Shown: positions 6,519 to 15,571 of the stretch, in pieces
How positions within the stretch are numbered: position 1 is the stretch's first letter
How the letters are laid out: the number at the start of each line of letters is the position of its first letter
NCBI GenBank assembly: GCA_021783385.1
Contig: JAJXTX010000008.1
Span: 2,867 to 24,637, forward strand
Length of the DNA stretch: 21,771 nt
Direction of reading: 5' to 3'
From: Pseudomonadota bacterium
GTDB taxonomy: Bacteria > Pseudomonadota > Gammaproteobacteria > Xanthomonadales > Rhodanobacteraceae
Position numbers and translations under genes: made by a program
Notes under the pieces: generated by a model
The model's input: the letters and a program-made list of their open reading frames with translations, nothing else
What the model was told of the DNA's origin: nothing
Databases searched by the model: none

Positions 6519-8732
6519 ATGAACGAACGGCATGCTCCGAGCCAGCCACTGCCTTTGACGCAGGAGCTGATGGTGTGGCAGCGACGCCTGATCGACGCGC
6601 AGACACAGTGGGATGTCGGTGCCGTCATCGTGGCCATGGCCGGCGCGTGGCCCGGCTGCGAGCGAGCCTGCCTGTTGTGGAACGATGGCAGGACGCGGCC
6701 GTGCAGTGCGCCAGTGACGCTGGCCGAGGCAGACTGGGCACGGGCAGTGCTGGACAGTGACGGGTACGCCCTGAGTGCGGATCGGCGACGAGTGGCGTGG
6801 CGCGTGCTGGCGGATCAGCCCATCGTGCTGTTGCTGCATTTCGCGGTTGAGCAGCATGAACAGGAACTGCGCGCGTGGCTCGAGTTGCACTTCGCGCTGG
6901 CCCGTCATCATTTGCGCCTTGCGCTGGAACTGGCCGGCCTGCATGAGTCGCACCGGCAGCTGGAGCGATCGGAGCGGCTGCAGCACGCGCTGTTCTCGAT
7001 GGCCGACCTGGCCGGTTCGGACCTGCCCATGGCCGAGATGCTGCGTCGTCTGCACGACATCGTAGGCACGCTCATGTACGGCGAAAATTTCTTCATCGTG
7101 CGCTACGAGCCGTCGCGCGAGACGATGCGCTTCATTTACTACGTGGATGTCGAGGATTCGCAGATTCCGGATACCACCGTCGATGAGCCGCTGGCCGCGC
7201 AGCCGTACTCGCTGACCTGGCACCTGCTGACCGGCGGCCGGTCGATGCTGGGCAGCATGGAGCAGCTGCGCGAACAGGTGGACGGACCGCTGAATATCGT
7301 GGGACCGGACGCTACCGACTGGCTGGGCGTGCCGATGCGGCGCGACGGCCGGGTCTGCGGTGGGCTGGTGGTGCAGAGCTACCAGCCACATATCGGCTAC
7401 TCGGAACAGGATCGCGCGGTGCTGGAGTTTGTCGCCAGTCACGTGCTCACCGCGCTGGAGCGCAGACAGGGCAAGGACGAGCTGGAGCATCGCGTCCAGC
7501 TGCGCACGCGCGAACTGGTCGAGGCCAATCAGGCCCTGCAGCGCGAAGTCAGGGAACGGCAGCGCGCCGAACAACTGCAGGCAGCGCTGTTCCAGCTGGC
7601 TCAGCTGGCTACCGCCGACATCGACGAGAGCGAGTTCTACGAACGTGTGCATGCCGTGGTGGGCGGGTTGCTGCATGCGGAGAACTTCTTCATCGCCCTG
7701 ATCTCGGACGACCGGCAGCGGCTTGATTTTCCGTATTACGTGGACACCAGCATACGCAGCATGCCATCGCGGCCGATTGGCGGTGGTTTGAGCGAATACG
7801 TCCTGCGCAAGGCGAGCCCGGTGCTGTTGCGGCAGCGTGCCGAAATCGATGCGCTGAGCCAGCAGGGCGAGGTGGTGCTGCAGCATGTGGGTGAGCCGGC
7901 GATGAGCTGGCTCGGGGTGCCGCTGTTGGTTGGCGATGAAGTGATCGGCCTGGTGACGGTGCAGAGTCTGGACCAGGCGGTGGTCTACGCCATGGCGGAT
8001 CAGGAGCTGCTTGCCTTCGCCGCCTCGCAAATCGCCAACAGCATTCACCGCCGCCGCTCGGCAGCCTCGCTGCAGCAGGCCAAGGAGCAGCTGGAACAGC
8101 GGGTCGAGGAACGCACGCAGGAACTGCGCCGGCAGATTGTCGAGCGCGAGCGGGTGCAGGAGCAGCTCAGACACCAGGTCATGCACGACCCGTTGACCGG
8201 CCTGCCCAACCGCGGCTTCCTGTGCGACCGGGTGGACCGCCTGCTCGGCACGATGCAGCGCAGGCCGGAGCGGCGCTGCGCGCTGCTGTATCTCGATCTC
8301 GATCATTTCAAGGCGATCAACGACAGCCTCGGCCACCTCGCCGGCGACGAGTTCCTGAAAATGGTCGCCCGCCGACTGCAGCTGTGCGTGCGCGATCCCG
8401 AGGTGGTGGCGCGACTTTCCGGCGATGAATTCTGCATCGTGCTGGAAGACCTCGAGACGCCGGTTGCCGCCATCAACGTGGCGAAGCGCGTGTTGCAGGT
8501 GCTGAGCGAGCCGATCCAGGTGGCAGGTACGGTTCTGGTGCCTTCGATCAGCATCGGCATCGTGATCGGCGACCATTGCTACGGCGGCAGCGATGAACTG
8601 CTGCGCGACGCGGATACTGCGTTGTATCGGGCCAAGCAGCAGGGCCGCCATCGTTTCGAGGTATTCGAGCCGGGGCCGCTGGTCGACGGCGCGGGCGCGA
8701 CCGGGCAGCCGCCCACGGGGCACCCTGCCTAG
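6519..8732 (+). CDS. Diguanylate cyclase with tandem GAF domains (SGDEF active site)
   Basis: The start is ATG 6519 (737 residues), with GAGGAA 9 nt upstream; GTG 6516 is also possible. The open frame extends back to 6270 without domain character. Residues 20-140 are divergent, perhaps a degenerate GAF. Two related GAF domains follow at about 158-312 and 356-510, each followed by a coiled-coil linker (LEHRVQLRTRELVEANQALQ and LEQRVEERTQELRRQ). The GGDEF domain (about 555-725) has DPLTGLPNR, YLDLDHFKAINDSLGH and, in the catalytic loop, SGDEF at 634-638. The inhibitory RxxD position reads RDPE (625-628), so its Asp is replaced by Glu. No membrane helix or EAL domain is present. It would make c-di-GMP from GTP in the cytosol under control of a GAF ligand. 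SGDEF enzymes can be active, so activity is likely but not certain. It reads in the same direction as the HD-GYP gene 119 bp downstream. Confidence 0.9.
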   Translation: MNERHAPSQPLPLTQELMVWQRRLIDAQTQWDVGAVIVAMAGAWPGCERACLLWNDGRTRPCSAPVTLAEADWARAVLDSDGYALSADRRRVAWRVLADQPIVLLLHFAVEQHEQELRAWLELHFALARHHLRLALELAGLHESHRQLERSERLQHALFSMADLAGSDLPMAEMLRRLHDIVGTLMYGENFFIVRYEPSRETMRFIYYVDVEDSQIPDTTVDEPLAAQPYSLTWHLLTGGRSMLGSMEQLREQVDGPLNIVGPDATDWLGVPMRRDGRVCGGLVVQSYQPHIGYSEQDRAVLEFVASHVLTALERRQGKDELEHRVQLRTRELVEANQALQREVRERQRAEQLQAALFQLAQLATADIDESEFYERVHAVVGGLLHAENFFIALISDDRQRLDFPYYVDTSIRSMPSRPIGGGLSEYVLRKASPVLLRQRAEIDALSQQGEVVLQHVGEPAMSWLGVPLLVGDEVIGLVTVQSLDQAVVYAMADQELLAFAASQIANSIHRRRSAASLQQAKEQLEQRVEERTQELRRQIVERERVQEQLRHQVMHDPLTGLPNRGFLCDRVDRLLGTMQRRPERRCALLYLDLDHFKAINDSLGHLAGDEFLKMVARRLQLCVRDPEVVARLSGDEFCIVLEDLETPVAAINVAKRVLQVLSEPIQVAGTVLVPSISIGIVIGDHCYGGSDELLRDADTALYRAKQQGRHRFEVFEPGPLVDGAGATGQPPTGHPA

Positions 8733-8851
8733 TCCGGGCGATCACAGCCCGTCCGCAAACGGCAGTCCGGTGCGCCGATTCGCGCCGCTGCTGACGCGGT
8801 ATGCTCTTTGCCAGTCCAGCACGAGCAGCAACACGTCGATCGGGAGGCACG

Positions 8852-11371
8852 ATGGGGGTCAGAAAGTGGGCGCGCAGTCCGTTCGGCCTGGTATCGCTGG
8901 CGGGTGCGGCGGTGTTCGTCACCGAGGTCGTGATCATTCTGTTGATGCGGGATGTTCTCGCGCCGCGGATGCATCTGGCGATCGCCCACGACAGCTGGGA
9001 TCTGATTGCCGCGGCGGTGCTTGCCCTCACCGTTTCTCCCGCGCTTTACTGGCTGGTCTTCCGCAAGTTGCGCGCGGGCGAGGCGCGTTTCCGCCAGGCC
9101 ACCAGCGCCATGCTCGATGCGATGATCATCACCGACGCGCACGCCCGGATCCTCGAGTGGAATCCGGCGGCGACACGGATGTTCCAGTACTCCCGCGATG
9201 AGGCGCTCGGGCAGCCGCTGCACCTGCTGATCGGACGCTCGCACAGGCATGCCGCGGTGGAACACCGGCTTGCCCGTTTCGGGCAAAGCGGCGAGTGTGA
9301 CCACGTCGGCAAGCTGGTCGAGATCGTCGCGCAGCGCAAGGACGGCAGCGAATTCCCGGCCGAACTTTCGACGTCGGCGGCCCGCTGGGAAGGCGGCTGG
9401 CATGCCATCGGCGTGGTGCGGGATCTCTCCGAACGAAGGTCATTCGAGCAGGCGGTGCGGGAAAGTGAGCACCAGCTTCGCCTGACCACGGAAATGCTGG
9501 GCATCGCAACCTGGAGTTACAACTTCAGTGCCGACCAGATGTTTCGTACCCGCAACCACGATCAACTGTACGGACTGGCATGGCAGGATCGCTGGAACAT
9601 GGATACGTTCCTGCAGGCGACCCATCCCGAGGATCGGGCGCGGAGCCATGAATCCATTGGCGCGGCGGTGGCGGCAGGTGGCCCCGACAGCTATTCATTC
9701 GATTTCAGGGTGGTCTGGCCTGACGGCAGCGTGCATTGGTTGTGGGCCAAGGGTCAGGTGACCGAACGCGATGCGGCCGGTCAGGGCGTGCTGGTGGACG
9801 GCGTCCTGCTCGATATCACGGCACGCAAGCATGCCGAAGCGAAAATCCGGCGGCAGACCCAGTTGTACGACGCCCTGTCGCAGTGCAACGAAGCCATCGT
9901 GCGCTGCGCCAGCGAGCACGAGCTGTTCGCGGAAATCTGCCGGGTGGCGGTGGAAACCGGCGGCATGAAGCTGGCCTGGATCGGTCTGGTCGATCCGGAC
10001 ACCCGCCTGCTCCGTCCGGTGGCCAGTGCCGGCGAGCATGTCAACGAATTTTTGCAGGGCATCGAAATTTCGGCGGATGCGGACAACCCGTTCGGACACG
10101 GCGCGGCGGGTCTTGCTGTGCAAGAGGGCCAGTCGGTGTGGGTTGTGGATTTCCAGCACGACCCACGTGCCGCGCCCTGGCATGCGCGCGGCGCCCGTTT
10201 TGGTTTGGGCGCCGTGGCTTCACTGCCGTTGCGGCAAGGCGGCGCGATCTTCGGCGTGCTGGTCCTGTATGGCGCATCGCCCGACAGCTTCGATGAGGCC
10301 ACGCGCAGCCTGCTGGAGCAGATGGCTGCAAATATCAACTTTGCACTGGAAAACTTCGTCCACGAGGCCGCCCGCAGGCAGGTGCAGGCCGCATTGCGCG
10401 AGTCCGAAGAGCGCTATCGCAGCTTGGTGGAGCAGTCGATTGCCGGGGTCTACCTGATCCAGGCCGGCAGGCTGGTCTACGTGAACCCGCGCATGGCGGC
10501 CATGCTGGGCTACGCCGACGCCGGGGAATTGATCGGCCAGGATCCGTTGAGCGTCGTCGCCGAGAAGGATCGCGGCATCGTCCTCGAGAATATCCGCCTG
10601 CGTCTCGAAGGTAGCGTGGACCGCATCAGCTACGACTTCACTGCCCTGTGCAAGGACGGCCGCACGCTCGAAGTCAGCGCGAACGGTACGCGAACCTTCT
10701 ACGGTGGTCATCCCGCCATCGTCGGCATGATCCAGGACATCACGGAAAAGCTGCGCGCCGATGAATGGCGCGAGCACCATCTGGCGCAACTCGAATCGGC
10801 GTTCATGGGCACGGTGCAGGTCGCCACCCGGCTATCCGAGTTGCGCGACCGCTACACCCAGGGCCACTCGGGTCGGGTCGGCCTGATCGCGGCGGCGATC
10901 GGTGCCGAACTGGGCCTGGATGCGCAGCGTCTGCAGGGCCTGCGCGTGGCCGGCAGCCTGCACGATATCGGCAAGATCAGCATTCCGCTGGAGATTCTCA
11001 CCAAGCTCGACCCGCTCACGGCCACGGAATGGGGTCTGATCCAGATGCATCCGCAGACTGGCTACGACCTGCTCAAGGACATCGACTTGCCGTGGCCGGT
11101 GGCCGAGGTTGCCTGGCAACATCACGAGCGCATGGACGGCAGTGGTTACCCGCGCGGCCTGCAGGGGGATGAAATCATCCTCGAGGCGCGCATCGTGATG
11201 GTTGCCGACGTGGTGGAGTCCATGGCCTCGCGACGGCCCTACCGTCACGGGCTGGGAATCGATCATGCACTGGCGGAAATCGAACGCGGCAACGGCAGCG
11301 TATACGACCCGATGGTGGTCGATGCCTGCCTGCGGCTGTTTCGTGAGCAGGCTTACGCTGTGCCGGAATGA
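8852..11371 (+). CDS. Membrane-bound PAS-PAS-GAF-PAS HD-GYP c-di-GMP phosphodiesterase
   Basis: The start ATG 8852 has GGGAGG just upstream; the frame opens earlier at 8801 but lacks a ribosome site there. The product has 839 residues. Two membrane helices (about 11-32 and 50-70) enclose a short periplasmic loop. Then come a PAS domain (about 76-195, with ILEWNPAATRMFQYS), a PAS_3-like domain (about 205-325, HPEDR and FDFRVVWPDGSVHWLWAKG), a GAF domain (about 340-500) and a third PAS (about 515-635, YVNPRMAAMLGY). The HD-GYP domain (about 650-830) keeps His704-Asp705 (LHDIGK), QMHPQTGYDLL, His757-His758-Glu759 and the loop DGSGYP at 762-767, so catalysis is expected. HD-GYP enzymes open c-di-GMP to pGpG or GMP. 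It probably works opposite to the cyclase just upstream. No receiver domain is present, so it is not an RpfG orthologue. Confidence 0.93.
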   Translation: MGVRKWARSPFGLVSLAGAAVFVTEVVIILLMRDVLAPRMHLAIAHDSWDLIAAAVLALTVSPALYWLVFRKLRAGEARFRQATSAMLDAMIITDAHARILEWNPAATRMFQYSRDEALGQPLHLLIGRSHRHAAVEHRLARFGQSGECDHVGKLVEIVAQRKDGSEFPAELSTSAARWEGGWHAIGVVRDLSERRSFEQAVRESEHQLRLTTEMLGIATWSYNFSADQMFRTRNHDQLYGLAWQDRWNMDTFLQATHPEDRARSHESIGAAVAAGGPDSYSFDFRVVWPDGSVHWLWAKGQVTERDAAGQGVLVDGVLLDITARKHAEAKIRRQTQLYDALSQCNEAIVRCASEHELFAEICRVAVETGGMKLAWIGLVDPDTRLLRPVASAGEHVNEFLQGIEISADADNPFGHGAAGLAVQEGQSVWVVDFQHDPRAAPWHARGARFGLGAVASLPLRQGGAIFGVLVLYGASPDSFDEATRSLLEQMAANINFALENFVHEAARRQVQAALRESEERYRSLVEQSIAGVYLIQAGRLVYVNPRMAAMLGYADAGELIGQDPLSVVAEKDRGIVLENIRLRLEGSVDRISYDFTALCKDGRTLEVSANGTRTFYGGHPAIVGMIQDITEKLRADEWREHHLAQLESAFMGTVQVATRLSELRDRYTQGHSGRVGLIAAAIGAELGLDAQRLQGLRVAGSLHDIGKISIPLEILTKLDPLTATEWGLIQMHPQTGYDLLKDIDLPWPVAEVAWQHHERMDGSGYPRGLQGDEIILEARIVMVADVVESMASRRPYRHGLGIDHALAEIERGNGSVYDPMVVDACLRLFREQAYAVPE

Positions 11372-11494
11372 AGCTGCGCGCAGTCGATTGAGCGCACCCG
11401 GCCGCGGACGGCCAAAGCGGAAACGAAGGATCGTTGTCACACGATTGCAGCGCAGGCCGTTGAGCATGCGGAGAATCTCCAATGGGACTCTCGC

Positions 11495-12838
11495 ATGCGC
11501 CACTTTCTGCCTGCCCTGCTGCTGGGCCTTTCGTCATTGCTGGCATCGGGCGCCAGCCTCGCGCGGCCGGTGCTGCTGATCTCGATCGACGGTTTGCGTC
11601 CGGCCGACGTGATCGACGCGCAGCAGCGCGGCATCAAGCTGCCGAACCTGCAGGCGTTCCTCACTCGCGGCGCGTATGCCAGCGACGTGCGCGGCGTGCT
11701 GCCCACGCTGACCTATCCCAGCCACACCACGATCCTCACCGGCGTGTCGCCGAACCTGCACGAGATCGGCGGCAACCTCACCTTCGATCCCTACAACAAG
11801 AACCAGCAGGGCTGGGACTGGTACGCCAGCGACATCCGCGTGCCCACGCTGTGGGACGCGGCGCGCGCGGCCGGGCTGAGCACCGCCAACGTGCACTGGC
11901 CGGTCAGCGTGGGCGCGCCGGTGGACTGGAACCTGCCGCAGATCTGGCGCGCCGGCATCCCGGACGACCGCAAGCTGCTCGCCGCGCTGGCCACGCCGGG
12001 CCTGCTGCCGTCACTGGAACAGGGCCTCGGCCCGTATGCCGACGGCATCGACGAGAGCCTCGCCGGTGACCAGAATCGCGCCCGCTTCATGGTGAAATTG
12101 CTGCAGACGCGCAAGCCGCAATTCATGACCGCCTACTTTGCTTCGCTGGATGACATGGAGCACGCCAGCGGTCCCGGCACACCGGCGGCGAACCGCGTGC
12201 TCGAAGGCATCGACGCGCTGGTCGGCGAGCTGGTGGCGGCGGCGCAGCGCGTGCATCCGGACGGCGTGGTGGCGGTGGTGTCCGACCACGGCTTCGCGCC
12301 GGTGCAGCACGACGTGAACCTCTACGCGCCGTTCATCCAGGCCGGCCTGATCACCTTCAAGGACGGCGCGGTCACCGACTGGCAGGCGATGCCGTGGAAC
12401 GACGGCGGCAGCGCCGCGATCGTGCTGCGCCACCCCGACGATGCCGCGCTGCAGGCCAGGGTCACCGCGTTGCTGCAACAGCTGCAGCATGACCCGCGCT
12501 ACGCCATCGACAAGGTGCTCGACCACCGCCAGCTGGTCGCCGCCGGTGGCACCGCGCAAGCCAGCTGGTTCGTGCTGTTCAAGACCGGCGCCGAGATGGG
12601 CATCAAGGCGGATGCAGCGCCGCTCACGCCGGGCCACTACCTGGGCATGCACGGCTACGACCCGGCGCTGCCGGCGATGCGCTCCACCTTCCTGATCGCC
12701 GGCGTCGGTATACCGGCGGGCAAAAACCTCGGCTCGATCGACATGCGTGACATCGCGCCGACACTGGCCGCGCTGCTCGGCGTCAGCCTGCCGCAGGCGC
12801 AGGGACACGCCCTGCTGCCGGCGGCGATGGCGCACTGA
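11495..12838 (+). CDS. Secreted NPP-type phosphodiesterase / alkaline-phosphatase-family protein
   Basis: This is a 447-residue protein with a signal peptide (hydrophobic core 5-19, likely cut after SLA at 23). It belongs to the nucleotide pyrophosphatase/phosphodiesterase branch of the alkaline phosphatase superfamily. Evidence: LLISIDGLRP (metal-ligand Asp32), LPTLTYPSHTT with Thr73 in the nucleophile place (TYPSH against TFPNH of known NPPs), FASLDDMEHASGP (Asp219/220, His223), SDHGF (Asp264, His265) and a late GMHGY motif. These enzymes cleave phosphodiester or pyrophosphate bonds in the periplasm using two zinc ions and the Thr. The substrate could be nucleotides, nucleotide sugars or phospholipid head groups and is not predictable here. 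A competing ATG at 11482 is closer to GGAG but opens another frame without these motifs. The TonB receptor follows on the same strand after a hairpin. Confidence 0.88.
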   Translation: MRHFLPALLLGLSSLLASGASLARPVLLISIDGLRPADVIDAQQRGIKLPNLQAFLTRGAYASDVRGVLPTLTYPSHTTILTGVSPNLHEIGGNLTFDPYNKNQQGWDWYASDIRVPTLWDAARAAGLSTANVHWPVSVGAPVDWNLPQIWRAGIPDDRKLLAALATPGLLPSLEQGLGPYADGIDESLAGDQNRARFMVKLLQTRKPQFMTAYFASLDDMEHASGPGTPAANRVLEGIDALVGELVAAAQRVHPDGVVAVVSDHGFAPVQHDVNLYAPFIQAGLITFKDGAVTDWQAMPWNDGGSAAIVLRHPDDAALQARVTALLQQLQHDPRYAIDKVLDHRQLVAAGGTAQASWFVLFKTGAEMGIKADAAPLTPGHYLGMHGYDPALPAMRSTFLIAGVGIPAGKNLGSIDMRDIAPTLAALLGVSLPQAQGHALLPAAMAH

Positions 12839-12848
12839 TCGGCTCCGC

Positions 12849-12874
12849 GCGGCGGCACGCGTTCGTGCCGCTGC
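12849..12874 (+). terminator. Strong hairpin after the NPP-type phosphodiesterase
   Basis: GCGGCACG, loop CGTT, CGTGCCGC form a perfect 8-bp stem (12852-12871). It extends to about 11 bp with one G-U pair. It starts 11 nt after the stop codon. There is no T-run, so it may be a terminator of the GC-rich kind or an mRNA-protecting stem. Confidence 0.5.
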
Positions 12875-13051
12875 CATCCGTATAGACGTCCATGTGAAGT
12901 TGCAACAAAGCTGTAAGGCCGCGTACACACAGCGTCATCAAGATTCACGCTGATGGTCGCCAGGGGTGGCCACACCCGTTTCTCACTCACCGCAGGCCCA
13001 GGGCCGCCCGCAGGGGCGTCCGTGCGGGCGTCTGCGCAAACAGGATCACTT

Positions 13052-15367
13052 ATGTCCCGCCTACCTGCTCCACGCCGTACCGGTCTCGCGCTTGCGCTGC
13101 TGGTTGCCCTGCACGGCACTTCGGCGTATGCCGCCACCGATGGCAGCGCCGCCGACGCACCCGCGCCGGCAGCAGCCGCAGCCGACCAGGCCAAGACGCT
13201 GAAAGCGGTCTCGGTGATCGGCCAGGGCGAGACGCGCCAGGTGCAGCGCATCACCGCCGCGGACCTGAAGCTGCTGCCGCCCGGCACCAGTGCGCTGAAG
13301 GTGCTGCAGAGCAAGCCCGGCGTGCACTTCGAGTCGGCCGATCCGTTCGGCAACTACGAGTGGTCCACCCGCATCAGCCTGCGCGGCTTCAACCAGAACC
13401 GGCTCGGCTTCACGCTGGACGGCATCCCGCTCGGCGACATGAGCTACGGCAACAGCAACGGCCTGCACATCAGCCGCGCGCTGATCGCCGAGAACCTCGG
13501 CGGCGCCGAACTGGCCGAGGGCATCGGCTCGCTCGGCACCGCCTCGACCGGCGACCTGGGCGGCACCATCCAGTTCTACTCCTCCGATCCCACGCCGGAC
13601 TACGGCATCACGCTGGAGCAGGGTTTCGGCAGCGACAACGCACGCCGCACCTATGCGCGGCTGGATACCGGCGACCACCACGGCTTCGCCATGTACCTCT
13701 CCGGCGCCACCAGCGAAGTGGACAAGTGGAAGGGCGCCGGTGCGCAGAAGCAGACCCAGTTCAATGGCAAGGCGGTCTACGACTTCGGCGACAGCCAGGT
13801 CGGCGCGCTGCTCACCACCTCCAGCCGCGACGAGACCGACTACCAGGATCTCTCGCTGTCGCTCGAGAAGCGGCTCGGCTGGAACTGGGACAACTTTGCC
13901 CCCGACTGGAACCGCGCGGTAGCGGTGGCCAACCAGTACCAGACCACCGGCACGGTTTCCAACGGCGGCGTCACCACCGTCGATGACGCCTACTACGACG
14001 CCCGCGGCCTGCGCAACGACACCGTGGCGAGCGTGTTCGGCGACTTCGCGCTGAGCGACGACGTGCACCTGAAAGCCACCACCTACTATCACAACGATCG
14101 CGGCCAGGGTCACTGGTGGACGCCCTACCAGCCGTCCTATCCGGGCACGCCGCAGCAGACGCCGATCTCGATCCGCACCACCGAATACGGCATCGACCGC
14201 GCCGGCATCACCGCGTCGCTGAGCTGGACCGTCGGCATCCACCATCTGGAAGGTGGCTTGTGGTACGAGAACAGCAATCACACCGTGCAGCGCAACTACT
14301 ACTTCGTCACCGGCCCGATCAGCGACACCTATTTCCTGCGCGACCCGAACCTGCGCCTGTTCTACCAGCACTACCAGACCACCACGCGCCAGTTCTACCT
14401 GCAGGACAGCTTCAAGCTGCTCGACGACAAGCTCGCCATCGACGTCGGCTTCAAGTCGCCCGACACCAGGGTCACCGCGGCGGCGGTACCGGGCACGCTG
14501 ACCTACGGCACCGCGCGCAGCTATGCCAACGGCACCCTGGTGGCCAAGAAAGCCTTCCTGCCGCAGGTGGGCGCCAGCTACCAGCTGGGCGGCGGCAACG
14601 AGGTGTTCGGCTCGTACGCGCAGAACATCGCCGCCTATCAGGCCGGCATCACCGGACCGCTGGCCACCACCCAGGCCGCGTTCGACCTGTTCGGCAAGCA
14701 GCTCAAGCCGGAGCAGTCGCGCACGATCGAGGGCGGCTTCCGCCGCACCACCGAAAACTACCAGGCCTCGCTGGCGCTGTACGACGTGAAGTTCAGCAAC
14801 CGCCTGCTGGTGGTCTCGCAGTGCGCCGGCATCGTCGGCTGCCCGTCGGCGTACGCCAACGTGGGCTCGGTCAGCAGCCGCGGCGCCGAACTGGCGCTCA
14901 ACGTCAAGCTGCTGCCGCAGCTGCGCTGGTCCAACTCGCTGTCGTACAACCGTTCGCGCTATGACAACAACTATCTCAACGGCACCACGCTGGTGCAGAC
15001 CAAGGGCAAGACCGTGGTCGACAGCCCGGCGCAGCTGATCTTCACCGAGCTGGCATGGACGCCGGGCAAGTGGGATCTGCGGCTGTCCGCCAACTACACC
15101 AGCAAGCGCTACTACAGCTACCTCAACGACGCCTCGGTGCCCGCGTTCTGGCTGGTCAACGCCGAAGCCGCCTACGATTTCGGCAAGCTCGGCAGCGCGG
15201 TGCAGGACCTGCGGCTGGCGCTCAACGTCACCAACCTGGCGAACAAGCGCTACTTCGCCACCATCGGCTCCAACGGCTTCGTCACCAGCGATCCGGGCGG
15301 CAACTACCAGACCCTGCTGGCCGGTGCCCCGCGCGCGGCGATGCTTACCGCAACGGTGCAGTTCTGA
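13052..15367 (+). CDS. TonB-dependent outer-membrane receptor (no STN domain)
   Basis: The start is ATG 13052 (771 residues), with AGGA 6 nt upstream. The frame opens at 12953, but the preceding residues do not fit a signal peptide. Residues 1-27 form a clear signal peptide (cut near SAYA-A). An Ala/Pro-rich stretch and a TonB-box-like segment (LKAVSVIGQGE) follow. A plug domain (about 55-185) has SALKVLQSKPGVHF, SLRGFNQNRLGFTLDGIPLG and GDLGGTIQFYSS. The rest is an aromatic-rich beta barrel ending in AMLTATVQF, with the terminal Phe expected for BAM-inserted proteins. It imports an unknown substrate using TonB energy. With no STN domain, it would not signal to a FecR protein. Sitting directly after an NPP-type phosphodiesterase, it may take up a product of that enzyme; this is inference from position only. 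Confidence 0.93.
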   Translation: MSRLPAPRRTGLALALLVALHGTSAYAATDGSAADAPAPAAAAADQAKTLKAVSVIGQGETRQVQRITAADLKLLPPGTSALKVLQSKPGVHFESADPFGNYEWSTRISLRGFNQNRLGFTLDGIPLGDMSYGNSNGLHISRALIAENLGGAELAEGIGSLGTASTGDLGGTIQFYSSDPTPDYGITLEQGFGSDNARRTYARLDTGDHHGFAMYLSGATSEVDKWKGAGAQKQTQFNGKAVYDFGDSQVGALLTTSSRDETDYQDLSLSLEKRLGWNWDNFAPDWNRAVAVANQYQTTGTVSNGGVTTVDDAYYDARGLRNDTVASVFGDFALSDDVHLKATTYYHNDRGQGHWWTPYQPSYPGTPQQTPISIRTTEYGIDRAGITASLSWTVGIHHLEGGLWYENSNHTVQRNYYFVTGPISDTYFLRDPNLRLFYQHYQTTTRQFYLQDSFKLLDDKLAIDVGFKSPDTRVTAAAVPGTLTYGTARSYANGTLVAKKAFLPQVGASYQLGGGNEVFGSYAQNIAAYQAGITGPLATTQAAFDLFGKQLKPEQSRTIEGGFRRTTENYQASLALYDVKFSNRLLVVSQCAGIVGCPSAYANVGSVSSRGAELALNVKLLPQLRWSNSLSYNRSRYDNNYLNGTTLVQTKGKTVVDSPAQLIFTELAWTPGKWDLRLSANYTSKRYYSYLNDASVPAFWLVNAEAAYDFGKLGSAVQDLRLALNVTNLANKRYFATIGSNGFVTSDPGGNYQTLLAGAPRAAMLTATVQF

Positions 15368-15396
15368 TCGCGTTCACCTGATCCGAACGACGCATC

Positions 15397-15430
15397 GGGG
15401 GCTGCCGCGGCGAAAGTCTCGGCAGCCCTT
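15397..15430 (+). terminator. Rho-independent-type terminator after the TonB receptor
   Basis: GGGCTGCCG (15399-15407) pairs with CGGCAGCCC (15420-15428) in a perfect 9-bp stem around a 12-nt loop. Two G-U pairs extend it. It lies about 30 nt after the stop and is followed by TTGATG, only a short T-run. It also separates the receptor from the convergent chemotaxis pseudogene. Confidence 0.65.
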
Positions 15431-15463
15431 GATGTGTCCGTGGAGGCAACCACACGGCAAAGC

Positions 15464-15493
15464 CCCGGCCGGCTGCCTGCGGCCTCGGCCGGG
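15464..15493. repeat. Inverted repeat between the TonB receptor and the chemotaxis pseudogene
   Basis: CCCGGCCG and CGGCCGGG form a perfect 8-bp stem with a 14-nt loop. It lies between convergent genes and could act as a second terminator for either strand. The surrounding 15431-15571 holds no supported gene. Confidence 0.4.
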
Positions 15494-15571
15494 CGTCCCC
15501 GCGATGACGCAGGCTGCCGGTACTCCCGCGGCTTCGCGCGGCCGGTCAGAACTGCGTGGCCGACGGCTTGG

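Noticed and set aside
6327..8723. A 798-codon minus-strand open frame opposite the SGDEF cyclase
   Set aside because: It mirrors the codon positions of the cyclase and lacks recognisable domains.
12880..12950. Possible Pho box upstream of the second TonB receptor (CTGTAAGG... CAGCGTCATC)
   Set aside because: The repeats do not align with the 11-bp period and TGTCA core expected of PhoB sites.
13061..14371. A 436-codon minus-strand open frame opposite the TonB receptor
   Set aside because: Val/Ala/Gly/Arg-rich shadow; the receptor on the plus strand has signal peptide, plug and terminal Phe.
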